Notes: generated from the sequence alone by a model not told the origin. Shown: positions 43,478-52,510, counted from the first letter of the stretch. The stretch is DNA of 64,000 nucleotides from CAZUMJ01 sp964621605 (GCA_964621605.1 CAZUMJ010000005.1:1-64000); one strand, 5' to 3'. A program made the numbers and translations.

Positions 43478-43774
43478 ATGAGTACCGACGATCTCGAGGC
43501 ATACGAGTCCGAGATCGAACTGCAGCTCTACCGCGAGTACAAGGACGTGTGTCCGATGTTCTCGTACGCGATTGAGACCGAACGACGGTTCTACCTCGCG
43601 AACTCGGTGGAGCAGCAGGTGCACCAGGACGGGTCACGCACATGGGTCGAGCTCGAGCTGCGCGATGCGTGGGTGTGGGACATGTACCGGCAGAGCCGGT
43701 TCGTGCCCTCGGTGCACGTGGTGACGTTCAAGGACGTCAACGTGGAGAGGCTTCCCTCAACAGACGCCCTCTGA
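43478..43774 (+). CDS. DUF2469 family protein
   Basis: 98 residues starting MSTDDLEAYESEIELQLYRE, continuing with FSYAIETERRFYLANSVE and ELRDAWVWDMYRQSRFVPSV, VVTFKDVNVE. This is a highly conserved actinobacterial family of unknown function, found between rplS/rnhB and yraN. Here it follows rplS directly. The ATG at 43478 matches family N-termini; an upstream in-frame start would add eight residues. Confidence 0.9.
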   Translation: MSTDDLEAYESEIELQLYREYKDVCPMFSYAIETERRFYLANSVEQQVHQDGSRTWVELELRDAWVWDMYRQSRFVPSVHVVTFKDVNVERLPSTDAL

Positions 43775-43790
43775 CCCAGCGGCCCCGCCG

Positions 43791-44138
43791 GTGACAGCCG
43801 GGTCGCAGCGCCTCGGTGCACGCGGCGAGTTGCTGGCCGCTCGCTGGTACGAGGAGCGGGGGTGGCTGGTGCTCGACCGCAACTGGCGATGTCGTGAAGG
43901 TGAGATCGACCTCGTGCTCTCGCGGGACGGCACGGTCGTGTTCTGCGAGGTGAAGACCCGCTCCTCGCACGCGTTCGGCAGCCCCGCTGAGGCGGTAACC
44001 CTTGCGAAGCAGCGACGCCTACGTACGTTGGCGAGGCGCTGGATGGCTGTCCACGCCCAGACCGGCGTGAAGGTCGTGCGCTTCGACGTGGCGGCGGTGG
44101 TTGGTTTGGAGGTGCAGGTGATCGCCGACGCGTTCTAG
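43791..44138 (+). CDS. YraN/UPF0102 family nuclease-like protein
   Basis: 115 residues. LGARGELLAARWYEERGW, then CREGEIDLVLSRDGTVVFCEVK with the PD-(D/E)XK-type residues (E, D, EXK), and KTRSSHAFGSPAEAV. The family resembles restriction-endonuclease-like nucleases and is usually next to comM/dprA or rnhB. Its function in the cell is unknown, with DNA processing inferred. GTG start, 16 bases after DUF2469. Confidence 0.9.
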   Translation: MTAGSQRLGARGELLAARWYEERGWLVLDRNWRCREGEIDLVLSRDGTVVFCEVKTRSSHAFGSPAEAVTLAKQRRLRTLARRWMAVHAQTGVKVVRFDVAAVVGLEVQVIADAF

Positions 44139-44183
44139 GTGGCGGCTGTGCCACTGACCCAGTGTGGGGCGTCGGTCGATACA

Positions 44184-44189
44184 TACAAT
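44184..44189 (+). promoter_or_regulatory. -10 box of the hypothetical gene before dprA
   Basis: TACAAT, one base off the TATAAT consensus, six bases before the GTG at 44196. Confidence 0.55.
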
Positions 44190-44195
44190 CGGGTC

Positions 44196-44567
44196 GTGGA
44201 TGTTCGGGACCTCGCCGAAGGCCTCAAGGCCGATCTGGCACGCGGGGCGAACCTGTCCGACAAGTTGCGGCTCGTGCGGCAGTACATCATGAACTTCGAC
44301 AACGGTGCGGACTTCGAGTCGCTTACGTCCACCGCACCGCAGTCGACGGGTGACGAGCGGTGGGATGCGCTGATCGCCGGCGTCACTGAAGACATCGCGT
44401 TTCGATTGGGTCACCGAGTCCCCGCATGGACTGCAATCGCTCCCTTGGACACCTGGTGGTTCGTGACACCCGTCGCCAAGCTCGAACCGACGGCTTTCGT
44501 CGAGTCACCACCGGCGCTCAGCCGACGCGGGGTGTTCATCCGGCGGTCGTCCTTGGTCAACCGCTGA
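44196..44567 (+). CDS. Hypothetical actinobacterial protein
   Basis: 123 residues, function not recognised. It starts with a helical segment (VRDLAEGLKADLARGA, LSDKLRLVRQYIMNF), a middle part TGDERWDALIAGVTEDIAFR, and an end SPPALSRRGVFIRRSSLVNR. This last pattern (aromatic WWF, then RRGVFI) recalls a widespread actinobacterial hypothetical family. A leaderless TACAAT-N6-GTG supports the start; an upstream in-frame start would overlap the promoter. Its last 63 bases are antisense to the end of dprA. Confidence 0.7.
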   Translation: MDVRDLAEGLKADLARGANLSDKLRLVRQYIMNFDNGADFESLTSTAPQSTGDERWDALIAGVTEDIAFRLGHRVPAWTAIAPLDTWWFVTPVAKLEPTAFVESPPALSRRGVFIRRSSLVNR

Positions 44568-45776
44568 CCGTTGCGAGCGCTCGTACCAGAGGCCTGCTCG
44601 ATGCACGATCCCGACGCCTTCGAGCTCGGCAAGCGCAGCACCGATCTCGGTCATCGGAAGCCGCGTCCGCTGGACCAAATCCTCGAGCGAGACCGCGAGA
44701 CAGTCGAAGGTATCGAGGATCGTCACGGCGTGTGCGCTGAGGTGCGGTGGTGGGTGCGCCTCGTTGCACACCGATACGCCGAGGCGTTCGCTGCTGGTGG
44801 GTGCAGGTGGACGTGCAGCGGGTGCGGTGGGGGTGATGCCGAGCGCGACGAGGATGTCGTCGACGCTCGTCACCGGCGTCGCGCCATCGGCGATGAGACG
44901 GTTGGTTCCGCGGGAGGCATGGCTGGTGATCGGGCCCGGAACGGCGAGGACCGGCCGATCGCGCCGCAGCGCCTCGTCGACGGTGTGAAGGGAGCCGCCG
45001 CGTTCGGGTGACTCGACCACGACGATCAGGTGGGCGAGCCCGGCGATCAGCCGGTTGCGTGCCGGGAACCGCCACGGTTCACCACGAGTGCCGAGTGGTG
45101 CCTCGCTGGCGATAGCGCCCCGTTCGCGCAGCGCCCTCCAGAGCGACGCATGCTGGCGTGGATACACCACGTCGAGTCCGGTGCCGACGATGGCGATGGG
45201 TGGTGCGCCGGCGGTTGCATCGAGCGCGCCGCGGTGCGCCGCCCCGTCGATGCCCAGGGCCAGGCCTGACACCACCGTCACGCCTGCCGCGGCAAGGGCG
45301 TGTCCGATCGAGCGTGCGATGTCGATGCCGTAGCGAGTGGCTCGTCTGGTGCCGACGATCGCGACGCGTGGACCGGACCGCTCGAAGAGGGTGGCGTCAC
45401 CGTGGACGGTGAGGAGTGCGGGTGGTTCGGGGTCGTGTTCGAGAGACGGGGGAAAGCCCGCGGCACCGCGCTCGAGCACCGTCAGGCCGAGGGAGCGATG
45501 GCGGTCGAGAAGCACGATCGGATCGATCTGGGCGGCATCTCGCCGCCAGGTCGTGAGTTGGGTGGGAGTGACCGGCGGGCGCACACACTCGTCGCCGTTC
45601 CCGCGGGACCGGCCTGCGGGGTGCGTGCAGGTGCCAAGGGCCACGAGGGCCCAGGCGTGCTCGGGGGAGTGTTCAGCCAGCATGGCGGCGAGTCGTCGTG
45701 GACCCATGCCGGGGAGCGCACTCAGCGCCAGTAGGGCCGCGATGCGATGGTCGTCGTGGGGGGTTGCGTCTGTCAT
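44505..45776 (-). CDS. dprA: DNA-processing protein DprA
   Basis: 423 residues. The Rossmann-like DprA domain shows VAIVGTRRATRYG, VVSGLALGIDGAAHRGAL, IVGTGLDVVYPRQH and FPARNRLIAGL; an N-terminal SAM-like region (LSALPGMGPRRLAAML) and a C-terminal winged helix (LAVSLEDLVQRTRLPMTEIGA) flank it. It loads RecA on incoming single-stranded DNA during transformation. The ATG overlaps the comM stop by four bases. The last 21 codons lie antisense to the convergent hypothetical gene. Confidence 0.95.
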   Translation of the reverse strand: MTDATPHDDHRIAALLALSALPGMGPRRLAAMLAEHSPEHAWALVALGTCTHPAGRSRGNGDECVRPPVTPTQLTTWRRDAAQIDPIVLLDRHRSLGLTVLERGAAGFPPSLEHDPEPPALLTVHGDATLFERSGPRVAIVGTRRATRYGIDIARSIGHALAAAGVTVVSGLALGIDGAAHRGALDATAGAPPIAIVGTGLDVVYPRQHASLWRALRERGAIASEAPLGTRGEPWRFPARNRLIAGLAHLIVVVESPERGGSLHTVDEALRRDRPVLAVPGPITSHASRGTNRLIADGATPVTSVDDILVALGITPTAPAARPPAPTSSERLGVSVCNEAHPPPHLSAHAVTILDTFDCLAVSLEDLVQRTRLPMTEIGAALAELEGVGIVHRAGLWYERSQRSAVDQGRPPDEHPASAERRW

Positions 45777-47278
45777 GCGCAGACCTCGTGTTCGACGAGG
45801 GGATTGCCGCGGAGCTGCAACGCCACCCCGACCTCGGCCGCGCCAAGTGGGCCGTCGACACCCGTCACGTCGGCGACCGTGCGCGCCACTCGCCGAACCG
45901 CGGCCATGCCGCGGGCACTGAGGCGCCCTTGGCGGAGCGCCGTATCGAGGAGGGTGGTCGCCCCCGCGTCGAGTGGGGTGTAGCGCTCGAGATCGCCTCC
46001 GGCGAGCTCGGCGTTTGTGCGCACGCCTCGGGAGCGGGCCTTTGCACGTGCGCTGCTGACGCGGGCTGCAACTTGCGCAGTGGATTCGCCGGGGGTGTGC
46101 GTGAGGAGCGCTGCTGGATCGGCTCGCTGCACCCCGATGCGGACGTCGAAGCGGTCGAGGAGAGGCCCCGAGAGGCGCCGGTGGTAGCGGCGCAGCTCGG
46201 AGAGCGAGCAGCGGCAGGCGCCGGGGCGCCCTGCCTCGCCGCACGGGCAGGGGTTCATGGCAGCGACGAGCAAGAACCGTGCAGGAAGGACCGCGCACGC
46301 GGCTGCACGGGCGACGCGCACGACCCCTTCTTCGAGCGGTTGGCGAAGCGCGTCGAGGACATGTGGTGAGAACTCGCCGAGCTCGTCGAGGAACAGCACG
46401 CCGTGCGCGGCTCGGGAGATCTCGCCGGGGCGCAATGCCGCAGATCCACCGCCAATGATCGCGACGAGCGTGGCGCTGTGATGGGGTGCACGAAATGGGG
46501 GCCGAACCACCAGCCCGGTGAGGGGTCTCTCATCGGCCGCGGAACCGACGAGCGTGGCCTCTCGTGCGGCCGCTGCGTCGAGATCGGGGAGGAGCCCCGG
46601 TAGCCGTCGGGCCAGCATCGTCTTGCCGGCGCCGGGTGGCCCGACCATGAGGAGGTGGTGCCCGCCGGCGGCGGCGATCTCGAGCGCAAGCCGGGCAAGT
46701 GGTTGCCCTCGCACGTCCGCGAGATCGGGGGCGCGCTCGACCGGTGTCGCAGCGGGGGCGCTCGGTGGTGCGGGCCAGGGCTGTGTGCCTTCGAGCGCCT
46801 CGACCACCTCGAGCAAGGATCGAACCGCACGCACTGGCGTCTCTCGGAGCAGCACCGCCTGCTCGGCCCCCCGAGATGGCAAGACCACGGGCCCTTCTGG
46901 AAGGGCGTCGAGTGCCGGCAGGAGGCCTGGAACAGGTCGCACCGACCCGTCGAGGCCGAGCTCGCCGAGCGCTGCGGGCAGCGCCTGGTCGGGAACTTGT
47001 TCATCGGCCATGAGGAGGGCCATGGCGATGGGAAGGTCGAGGCCGCTACCCACCTTGCGCACGCCGCTCGGAGCGAGGTTCACGGTGACACGTCGCTGCG
47101 GCCAGCGTCGGCCGCTGGACAAGATCGCCGCGCGCACACGGTCGCGTGCCTCACGGCAGGCAGCGTCGGGGAGGCCGACGATGGTGAAGCCCGGGAGGCC
47201 CGACGCCACGTGCACCTCGACGGTCACGGGCTGCCCGTGAACGCCGAGCACTGTTGCTGATTCGATGTTGGCGAGCAC
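45773..47278 (-). CDS. comM: YifB/ComM-family AAA+ ATPase
   Basis: 501 residues: N-terminal Lon-protease-like domain (VEVHVASGLPGFTIVGLPD, APSGVRKVGSGLDLPIAMALL), then a Mg-chelatase-type AAA+ module with Walker A GPPGAGKTM, APHHSATLVAIIGGG, Walker B VLFLDELGEF and the cysteine motif NPCPCGEAGRPGACRCS. ComM is a branch-migration helicase that helps integrate transforming DNA. GTG start with GGAGGG six bases upstream. Forms an operon with dprA. Confidence 0.95.
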   Translation of the reverse strand: MLANIESATVLGVHGQPVTVEVHVASGLPGFTIVGLPDAACREARDRVRAAILSSGRRWPQRRVTVNLAPSGVRKVGSGLDLPIAMALLMADEQVPDQALPAALGELGLDGSVRPVPGLLPALDALPEGPVVLPSRGAEQAVLLRETPVRAVRSLLEVVEALEGTQPWPAPPSAPAATPVERAPDLADVRGQPLARLALEIAAAGGHHLLMVGPPGAGKTMLARRLPGLLPDLDAAAAREATLVGSAADERPLTGLVVRPPFRAPHHSATLVAIIGGGSAALRPGEISRAAHGVLFLDELGEFSPHVLDALRQPLEEGVVRVARAAACAVLPARFLLVAAMNPCPCGEAGRPGACRCSLSELRRYHRRLSGPLLDRFDVRIGVQRADPAALLTHTPGESTAQVAARVSSARAKARSRGVRTNAELAGGDLERYTPLDAGATTLLDTALRQGRLSARGMAAVRRVARTVADVTGVDGPLGAAEVGVALQLRGNPLVEHEVCA

Positions 47279-47377
47279 TGCCGCCCTCCATCCCGCGGGT
47301 GCGGGGGTCGGTGGTGGGGGCGGCGATGCCGCGAGTCGTGCGTGGGTGGGGAGACCTCGGCGCTCGATCTGGTGCCC

Positions 47378-47383
47378 AGCGTA
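47378..47383 (-). promoter_or_regulatory. Possible -10 of comM-dprA
   Basis: TACGCT on the minus strand, giving a leader of roughly 95 bases. It lies in the 183-base gap between the nei stop and the comM start, which otherwise shows nothing. Confidence 0.35.
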
Positions 47384-47461
47384 GAACTGCCGTGTGACAG
47401 TCGGGTCGGGTGGCCGTGACGGTCAGCCCGGTTGGAGCCAGGTGGGAGTCGGTCGTCGTGG

Positions 47462-48274
47462 TCAGGCCCTGCCATTGCAGGTCGGGCACCAGAACAGGTT
47501 GCGACCCGCGAGCTCGACACGTCGTATGGCCGTGCCGCACACGTGGCAGGGGAGGCCGTCGCGTCGATAGACGTAGACCTCTCCGCCGTGGTCGTCGACG
47601 CGTGGCGGTCGTCCCATCGCTTCTGGCGTGTGCGCGGGTCGCACCGTGTCGATGCGGCCATGGGCCAGCCCGTAGCCCATCAGGTCGACGAAGTCGGCCC
47701 ACATCGCCTGCCACGCGGTCGGTTCCAGCGAGCGACCTTCCATGAAGGGGTCAACTCCGGCACGGAAGAGCACCTCGGCCCGGAAGATGTTGCCGCTTCC
47801 GGCGACGACGCGCTGATCCATGAGGAGCGTCGCGATGGGTGCGCTGCTGCGATGGATCCGGGCCCATGCACGAGCACCCGTCGCGTGCGGGTCGAGGGGA
47901 TCGTCACCCAGGCGCGCCTCGATGGCGTCCTTCTCGCCTGGGTCGAGAAGGTCGCAGGCGGAGGCTCCACGAAGGTCGGTCCAGCCCAGGCGGTTCGTGA
48001 GTCGTAGCCGGACCTGTCCTACAGGTGCAGGCGCGGCGCCGTCTCCGAACGTGAAGCGTCCGTACAGGCCAAGGTGGATGTGGAGCCAGTGCGCGCCGCT
48101 GAACTGGATGAAGAGGTGTTTGCCGACGGCGTCAGCGCCGCGCACCTTCCGTCCGTCGAGCAGTGCGGCGCCTTGGGTGAATCGACCTTGTGGGCTGGAC
48201 GCGTGCACGACTCGACCCGTGAAGCGATGGTCGATCTCGGCGGCAAGGTGGTGGATGACGTGGCCTTCGGGCAT
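47462..48274 (-). CDS. nei: Endonuclease VIII (Nei1-type DNA glycosylase)
   Basis: 270 residues. It begins MPEGHVIHHLA, giving the N-terminal catalytic proline and glutamate of the Nei family, and has the lysine in DAVGKHLFIQF, HIHLGLYGRF, the GSGNIFRAEVLF asparagine motif and a zinc finger CHVCG...CPTC. It resembles the M. tuberculosis Nei1 type and would remove oxidised pyrimidines. Two in-frame ATGs lie 6 and 18 bases upstream, but only the chosen ATG exposes proline as residue 1. Confidence 0.95.
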   Translation of the reverse strand: MPEGHVIHHLAAEIDHRFTGRVVHASSPQGRFTQGAALLDGRKVRGADAVGKHLFIQFSGAHWLHIHLGLYGRFTFGDGAAPAPVGQVRLRLTNRLGWTDLRGASACDLLDPGEKDAIEARLGDDPLDPHATGARAWARIHRSSAPIATLLMDQRVVAGSGNIFRAEVLFRAGVDPFMEGRSLEPTAWQAMWADFVDLMGYGLAHGRIDTVRPAHTPEAMGRPPRVDDHGGEVYVYRRDGLPCHVCGTAIRRVELAGRNLFWCPTCNGRA

Positions 48275-48354
48275 CGCCATCGAGTCAACCATCAGCCAGG
48301 ACGGTCGCGACGCGCGTAGGGGGCTGGTCGCTGCGGGTCGGCCATACTCGACAG

Positions 48355-48465
48355 GTGGGTCTCAATCCCTTCCGTCCGCACGAGAGCAATGCCGCCGACT
48401 ACGCCATGGTCGGGGTCGCGCTCGTGGTGTGCGCGTTGCTCGTCGCCTGGGCGTGTTTCGGGTAG
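48355..48465 (+). CDS. 36-residue single-span membrane protein
   Basis: A very short open frame: a polar start GLNPFRPHESNAADY followed by one hydrophobic helix (about residues 18-35, AMVGVALVVCALLVAWACF). Start GTG with a CATACT -10-like box six bases upstream, so probably leaderless. It ends four bases before the zinc-ribbon gene, suggesting one transcript. No function is recognised. That it is a real gene rests on the promoter spacing, the clean membrane helix and the tight linkage. Confidence 0.55.
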   Translation: MGLNPFRPHESNAADYAMVGVALVVCALLVAWACFG

Positions 48466-48469
48466 CTCG

Positions 48470-48700
48470 ATGGCCCAGCGTGCATCCCGGATGCCTCCAC
48501 CTGACGATGACGTCGAGGTGCGTCGCATCCAGCCCTATCAGGCCCGCAAGGACTACGTGTGTCCCGGGTGCAACCAGGTGATCCGACCGGGTGAGGGACA
48601 CCTCGTCGTCGTGCCGGTGGGCGCGGCAGACCTGCGTCGTCATTGGCACCACGGATGTTGGGCCAACCGGGCTCGGCGTCGTCCCGGAAGGCTTCGCTGA
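48470..48700 (+). CDS. Small zinc-ribbon-like protein
   Basis: 76 residues: VRRIQPYQARKDYVCPGCNQ, then IRPGEGHLVVVPVGAADLRR and HWHHGCWANRARRRPG. The CPGC...HWHXXC pattern suggests a zinc site. This is a conserved actinobacterial family, often labelled ATP/GTP-binding protein without evidence. It has a basic C-terminus. Four bases after the membrane micro-gene and upstream of xerC. Confidence 0.75.
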   Translation: MAQRASRMPPPDDDVEVRRIQPYQARKDYVCPGCNQVIRPGEGHLVVVPVGAADLRRHWHHGCWANRARRRPGRLR

Positions 48701-48803
48701 ACGACCTCAGGCGTACGCGGGCCCACGGGCGCCTCGGCTGTCCTTCGGACCCTGCCGCCGCACCCACCTGCCGTTCAAGCCTCGGCGGAGATGCAGTGAG
48801 CGG

Positions 48804-48809
48804 TAGCGT
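48804..48809 (+). promoter_or_regulatory. -10 box of xerC
   Basis: TAGCGT, seven bases, then GTG at 48817 in frame with xerC. This supports 48817 over the GTG seven codons upstream, which would lie before the -10. Confidence 0.5.
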
Positions 48810-48816
48810 CGACCAG

Positions 48817-49785
48817 GTGGACAGTGGTGGAGGCTGGCGTGTCGAGGCATTCCTTGCTTCGTTGACGTCGCTGGCCGATTCGTCACGCGCGGCCTACGGA
48901 TCAGACCTTGCGGGCTTCGTCGAGTGGGCTGAGCGCCTCGACCTCACCGGGCCGCACGGTGTCGATCGACGCACCTTGCGCCGCTATCTGGCCTATCTCA
49001 CGACGCGCCGTTACCAGCCTCGCTCCATCGCTCGGAAGGCTGCCGCGCTGCGCCGTTACTTCGCGTGGCTGACGCGCACCGGCGTGGTCGCGAGCGACCC
49101 GTCACTCGGCTTGTCTGCGCCGAAGGGCGAGGCACGTCTGCCCCACGTCCTTTCTCGCGCCGATCTCCATTCCTTGTTGGACGAGCCGCCGCAGTCGCGC
49201 ACGGCTGAGGCGCCGCCATCGACGGGCGCCAAGCCAGAGGCAGCCGACCGTTCCTCAGAGGCCGCGCGTCGCCGACGGGCGCTCGACTTGCGCGACCAGG
49301 CGGTCTGCGAGGTGCTCTATGGCAGCGGTGTCCGCGTGGGGGAGTTGTGCGCCCTGACGGCAGCCGATGCCTCAGCCGCCCGTGATCGCCTGACGGTGTG
49401 GGGAAAGGGGTCGAAGCAGCGGGTGGTTCCCCTGAGCGACCCGGCCCGGCAGGCTCTCGATGCATGGCTGCAGGAGGGGCGTGCCGAGTTGCTGCGCGTG
49501 GCTTCGGCAGGTGGCGACGCGGTGGATGCGCTCTTCGTGAACCTACGGGGTCGACCGCTGACGCCGCGTGATGTGCGCAGGGTGCTCGATCGCCGTTCGG
49601 CGCACCCGACGCACCCACATGCGTTGCGTCACACCTTTGCCACGCATCTGCTCGACGGGGGCGCAGATTTGCGTGCGGTGCAGGAACTTCTCGGTCACGA
49701 GGACGTTGCGACCACACAGTTGTACACTCATGTGAGCAAGGGGCGTCTCCGGCAGGTCTACGACTCCACTCACCCCCGGGCGTAG
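48817..49785 (+). CDS. xerC: Tyrosine recombinase XerC
   Basis: 322 residues from the leaderless GTG. The N-terminal core-binding domain (AFLASLTSLADSSRAAYGSD, RRYLAYLTTRRYQPRSIARK) is followed by the catalytic domain with YGSGVRVGELCAL (Arg I), GKGSKQR (Lys), HALRHTFATHLL (HXXR), LGHED and the nucleophile in TQLYTHV. It resolves chromosome dimers at dif together with XerD; in this conserved chromosomal context a phage integrase is unlikely. A stretch of about 30 residues rich in Ala/Pro/Ser/Arg (after LLDEPPQ) is inserted between the domains. The stop abuts the whiG GTG. Confidence 0.94.
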   Translation: MDSGGGWRVEAFLASLTSLADSSRAAYGSDLAGFVEWAERLDLTGPHGVDRRTLRRYLAYLTTRRYQPRSIARKAAALRRYFAWLTRTGVVASDPSLGLSAPKGEARLPHVLSRADLHSLLDEPPQSRTAEAPPSTGAKPEAADRSSEAARRRRALDLRDQAVCEVLYGSGVRVGELCALTAADASAARDRLTVWGKGSKQRVVPLSDPARQALDAWLQEGRAELLRVASAGGDAVDALFVNLRGRPLTPRDVRRVLDRRSAHPTHPHALRHTFATHLLDGGADLRAVQELLGHEDVATTQLYTHVSKGRLRQVYDSTHPRA

Positions 49786-50613
<828 letters not shown>

Positions 50614-50663
50614 CGTCGCCCAGGAGGGTTGGCGGCGCTGGCGAGTGGGTACGCATCCTCGGC

Positions 50664-50708
50664 CCGGTGGCGTCGGTTCCGATCCCCTCCCGGGGCCGGC
50701 GCCACCGG
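50664..50708 (+). terminator. Long hairpin between whiG and the LytM gene
   Basis: Perfect nine-pair arms CCGGTGGCG/CGCCACCGG, extended by four more pairs (TCGG/CCGG) and with an inner CCCC-TCCC-GGGG. It occupies the 186-base gap. No T-run, but it is the most stable intergenic stem I found, probably ending whiG transcription. Confidence 0.5.
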
Positions 50709-50799
50709 TGCTGATCGCTCGGACGTGCCCGTGGCTTGGGCGCCCCGCTGCTGGAAGCTCTTCCCTCGCTCGGCCCGGTGATGAGAGCGAGGTGGTCGT

Positions 50800-51429
50800 G
50801 TGCGACGTGTTGCTCGATGTCGATGGCGGTTTAGTCGGTCGAAGGCTGAGGCCTTGGCGAAGGCAGCCGTGCTGTTCGCCGTGATCACGTGTGCCGGCAC
50901 GCGGAGCGACGCGGCGCTCGCGGCACGGCTTGCGTCGCTGCCCTCAACGGCGCGCGAAGACGCCGCGCAGACGGGCGCGGTTGCGGCAGGTCCGGCACCG
51001 ACTTCGGCAGACGAGGCGACCGCGTGTCGGCATCGGCCGGTCGAGGGGCCGATCGTCGATGGGTTTCGGCCACCGACCGAGGCCTGGAAGGCCGGCAACA
51101 GAGGTGTTGATTACGGCGCGGTCGCGGGTGCTCCCGTTCGGGCGGCGGCAGCGGGATGGGTGGCGTTTGCGGGGCAGGTTGGCGGTGAGCTGGTCGTCGC
51201 CGTCGACCACCCAGACGGCTTACGCAGTACCTACTCGCCGCTGGAGTCCATCGCGGTCCGCCGCGGTGAAGTGGTGCAGCGCGGCACGCTGCTCGCAACG
51301 GCGCGCGGTGCGCTCCACCTCGGGGTGTTCGACCCGCGGATCGGGCCGCCACGGGCATACGTCGACCCGATCCACTGGTTGGCTCGCCCTTGTCTGGCGG
51401 TGTTGGTGCCACTCGATGGTGGCCGTTGA
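50800..51429 (+). CDS. Secreted LytM/M23-fold protein, metal site incomplete
   Basis: 209 residues. A basic N-terminus and hydrophobic stretch (AKAAVLFAVITCAGTRSDA) form a signal peptide. The LytM fold is visible as VDYGAVAGAPVRAAAAGWVAFAG and LVVAVDHPDGLRSTYSPL, ending LHLGVFDP. In active M23 peptidases the first metal ligand is His before GVD (here Asn: NRGVD), the catalytic His follows Y (here YSPL) and the HXH motif is complete (here ALH). So it is probably not a hydrolase but an activator-like or binding domain, as for EnvC. The actinobacterial homologue is always just upstream of rpsB, as here. Confidence 0.85.
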   Translation: MRRVARCRWRFSRSKAEALAKAAVLFAVITCAGTRSDAALAARLASLPSTAREDAAQTGAVAAGPAPTSADEATACRHRPVEGPIVDGFRPPTEAWKAGNRGVDYGAVAGAPVRAAAAGWVAFAGQVGGELVVAVDHPDGLRSTYSPLESIAVRRGEVVQRGTLLATARGALHLGVFDPRIGPPRAYVDPIHWLARPCLAVLVPLDGGR

Positions 51430-51466
51430 CGGAGCCGTCGCCTTCGGCTGAGGCAGGTCGGTCCGC

Positions 51467-51500
51467 TACAGTTGCCACCGGCCCACCGCCCGGTGGGCCG
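51467..51500 (+). promoter_or_regulatory. rpsB promoter and 5' leader hairpin
   Basis: TACAGT (51467-51472, with TTCGGC 18 bases upstream) followed by a perfect ten-pair hairpin CGGCCCACCG-CC-CGGTGGGCCG at 51479-51500, that is, right at the expected transcript 5' end. The leader is about 110 bases to the rpsB ATG. The hairpin may stabilise the mRNA or be an autoregulatory S2 site; neither is proven. Confidence 0.5.
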
Positions 51501-51587
51501 ACGCATTGTCCACCCTTCGGGCAGGGGCATCCACGGTCGCCGTCGCTGACGGTGCGCGCCCTGTTCGTGCGAACCGATGGAGGTGTC

Positions 51588-52502
51588 ATGACCGCGGTCG
51601 TGACGATGAAGCAGATGCTGGACGCGGGCGTGCACTTCGGGCACCAGACCCGCCGTTGGAACCCGAAGATGAAGCGCTTCATCCATGGTGAGCGCAACGG
51701 GATCTACATCATCGACCTGGAGCAGACGCTCAAGCGGGTCGAGACGGCCTACACCTACGTACGCGACCTGGTCGCCGAAGACGGCACCATCCTCTTCGTG
51801 GGTACCAAGAAGCAGGCGCAGGACCCGATCGAGTCGTTCGCCAACAAGTGCGGCATGCCGTTCGTGAACCAGCGCTGGCTGGGCGGCATGCTCACCAACT
51901 TCGACACGATGGCGAAGCGCATCGCGAAGATGCAGGAGTACCGCCGCATGCGTGACTCCGGCGAGTTCGCCGCGATGCCCAAGAAGGAAGCGCTGCTCAT
52001 CGGGCGAGAGCTCGAGAAGCTCGAGCGCAACCTGGGCGGTATCGCCCAGATGGAGAAGGCTCCCGACGCGGTGTTCATCCTTGACACCAAGAAGGAGCAC
52101 ATCGCGGTGACCGAGGCCAACAAGCTCGGTCTCCCGATCGTTGCGGTCGTCGACACCAACTGCGACCCCGACGTCATCCAGTACGTCATCCCGGGCAACG
52201 ACGACGCGATGCGTTCCGGCTCGCTCATGTGCCGCGTGATCGCCGACGCCGTCGACGAGGGTCGCCTCATCGCCGGCAAGCGTCGTCCGGCACCGGCCGC
52301 CCCGCGCCGCACGTCCGAAGAAGAGGCTCGCATCGCCGAGCAGCAGGCCCAGGCTCGCCGTGAGGCGGCGGCGCAAGCCGCAGAGCGTGAGGCCCGCCTG
52401 GCTGCCGCGAAGGCCGCGCCTGCCGCCGACGCTGACGCCCCCGTAGCTGACGCCCCCGTGGCTGAGGCACCTGCCACCGACACCACCGCCACCGAGGAGT
52501 GA
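51588..52502 (+). CDS. rpsB: 30S ribosomal protein S2
   Basis: 304 residues. The S2 core is complete (MKQMLDAGVHFGHQTRRWNP, GTKKQAQDPIESFANKCGMP, NQRWLGGMLTNF, DTKKEHIAVTEANKLGLPIV, VIPGNDDAMRS). After about residue 225 there is an Ala/Glu-rich tail of some 75 residues (coiled then ADAPVADAPVAEA), longer than in E. coli S2. ATG start with GGAGG four bases upstream. First gene of the rpsB-tsf-pyrH-frr cluster. Confidence 0.97.
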   Translation: MTAVVTMKQMLDAGVHFGHQTRRWNPKMKRFIHGERNGIYIIDLEQTLKRVETAYTYVRDLVAEDGTILFVGTKKQAQDPIESFANKCGMPFVNQRWLGGMLTNFDTMAKRIAKMQEYRRMRDSGEFAAMPKKEALLIGRELEKLERNLGGIAQMEKAPDAVFILDTKKEHIAVTEANKLGLPIVAVVDTNCDPDVIQYVIPGNDDAMRSGSLMCRVIADAVDEGRLIAGKRRPAPAAPRRTSEEEARIAEQQAQARREAAAQAAEREARLAAAKAAPAADADAPVADAPVAEAPATDTTATEE

Positions 52503-52510
52503 CACGACCC

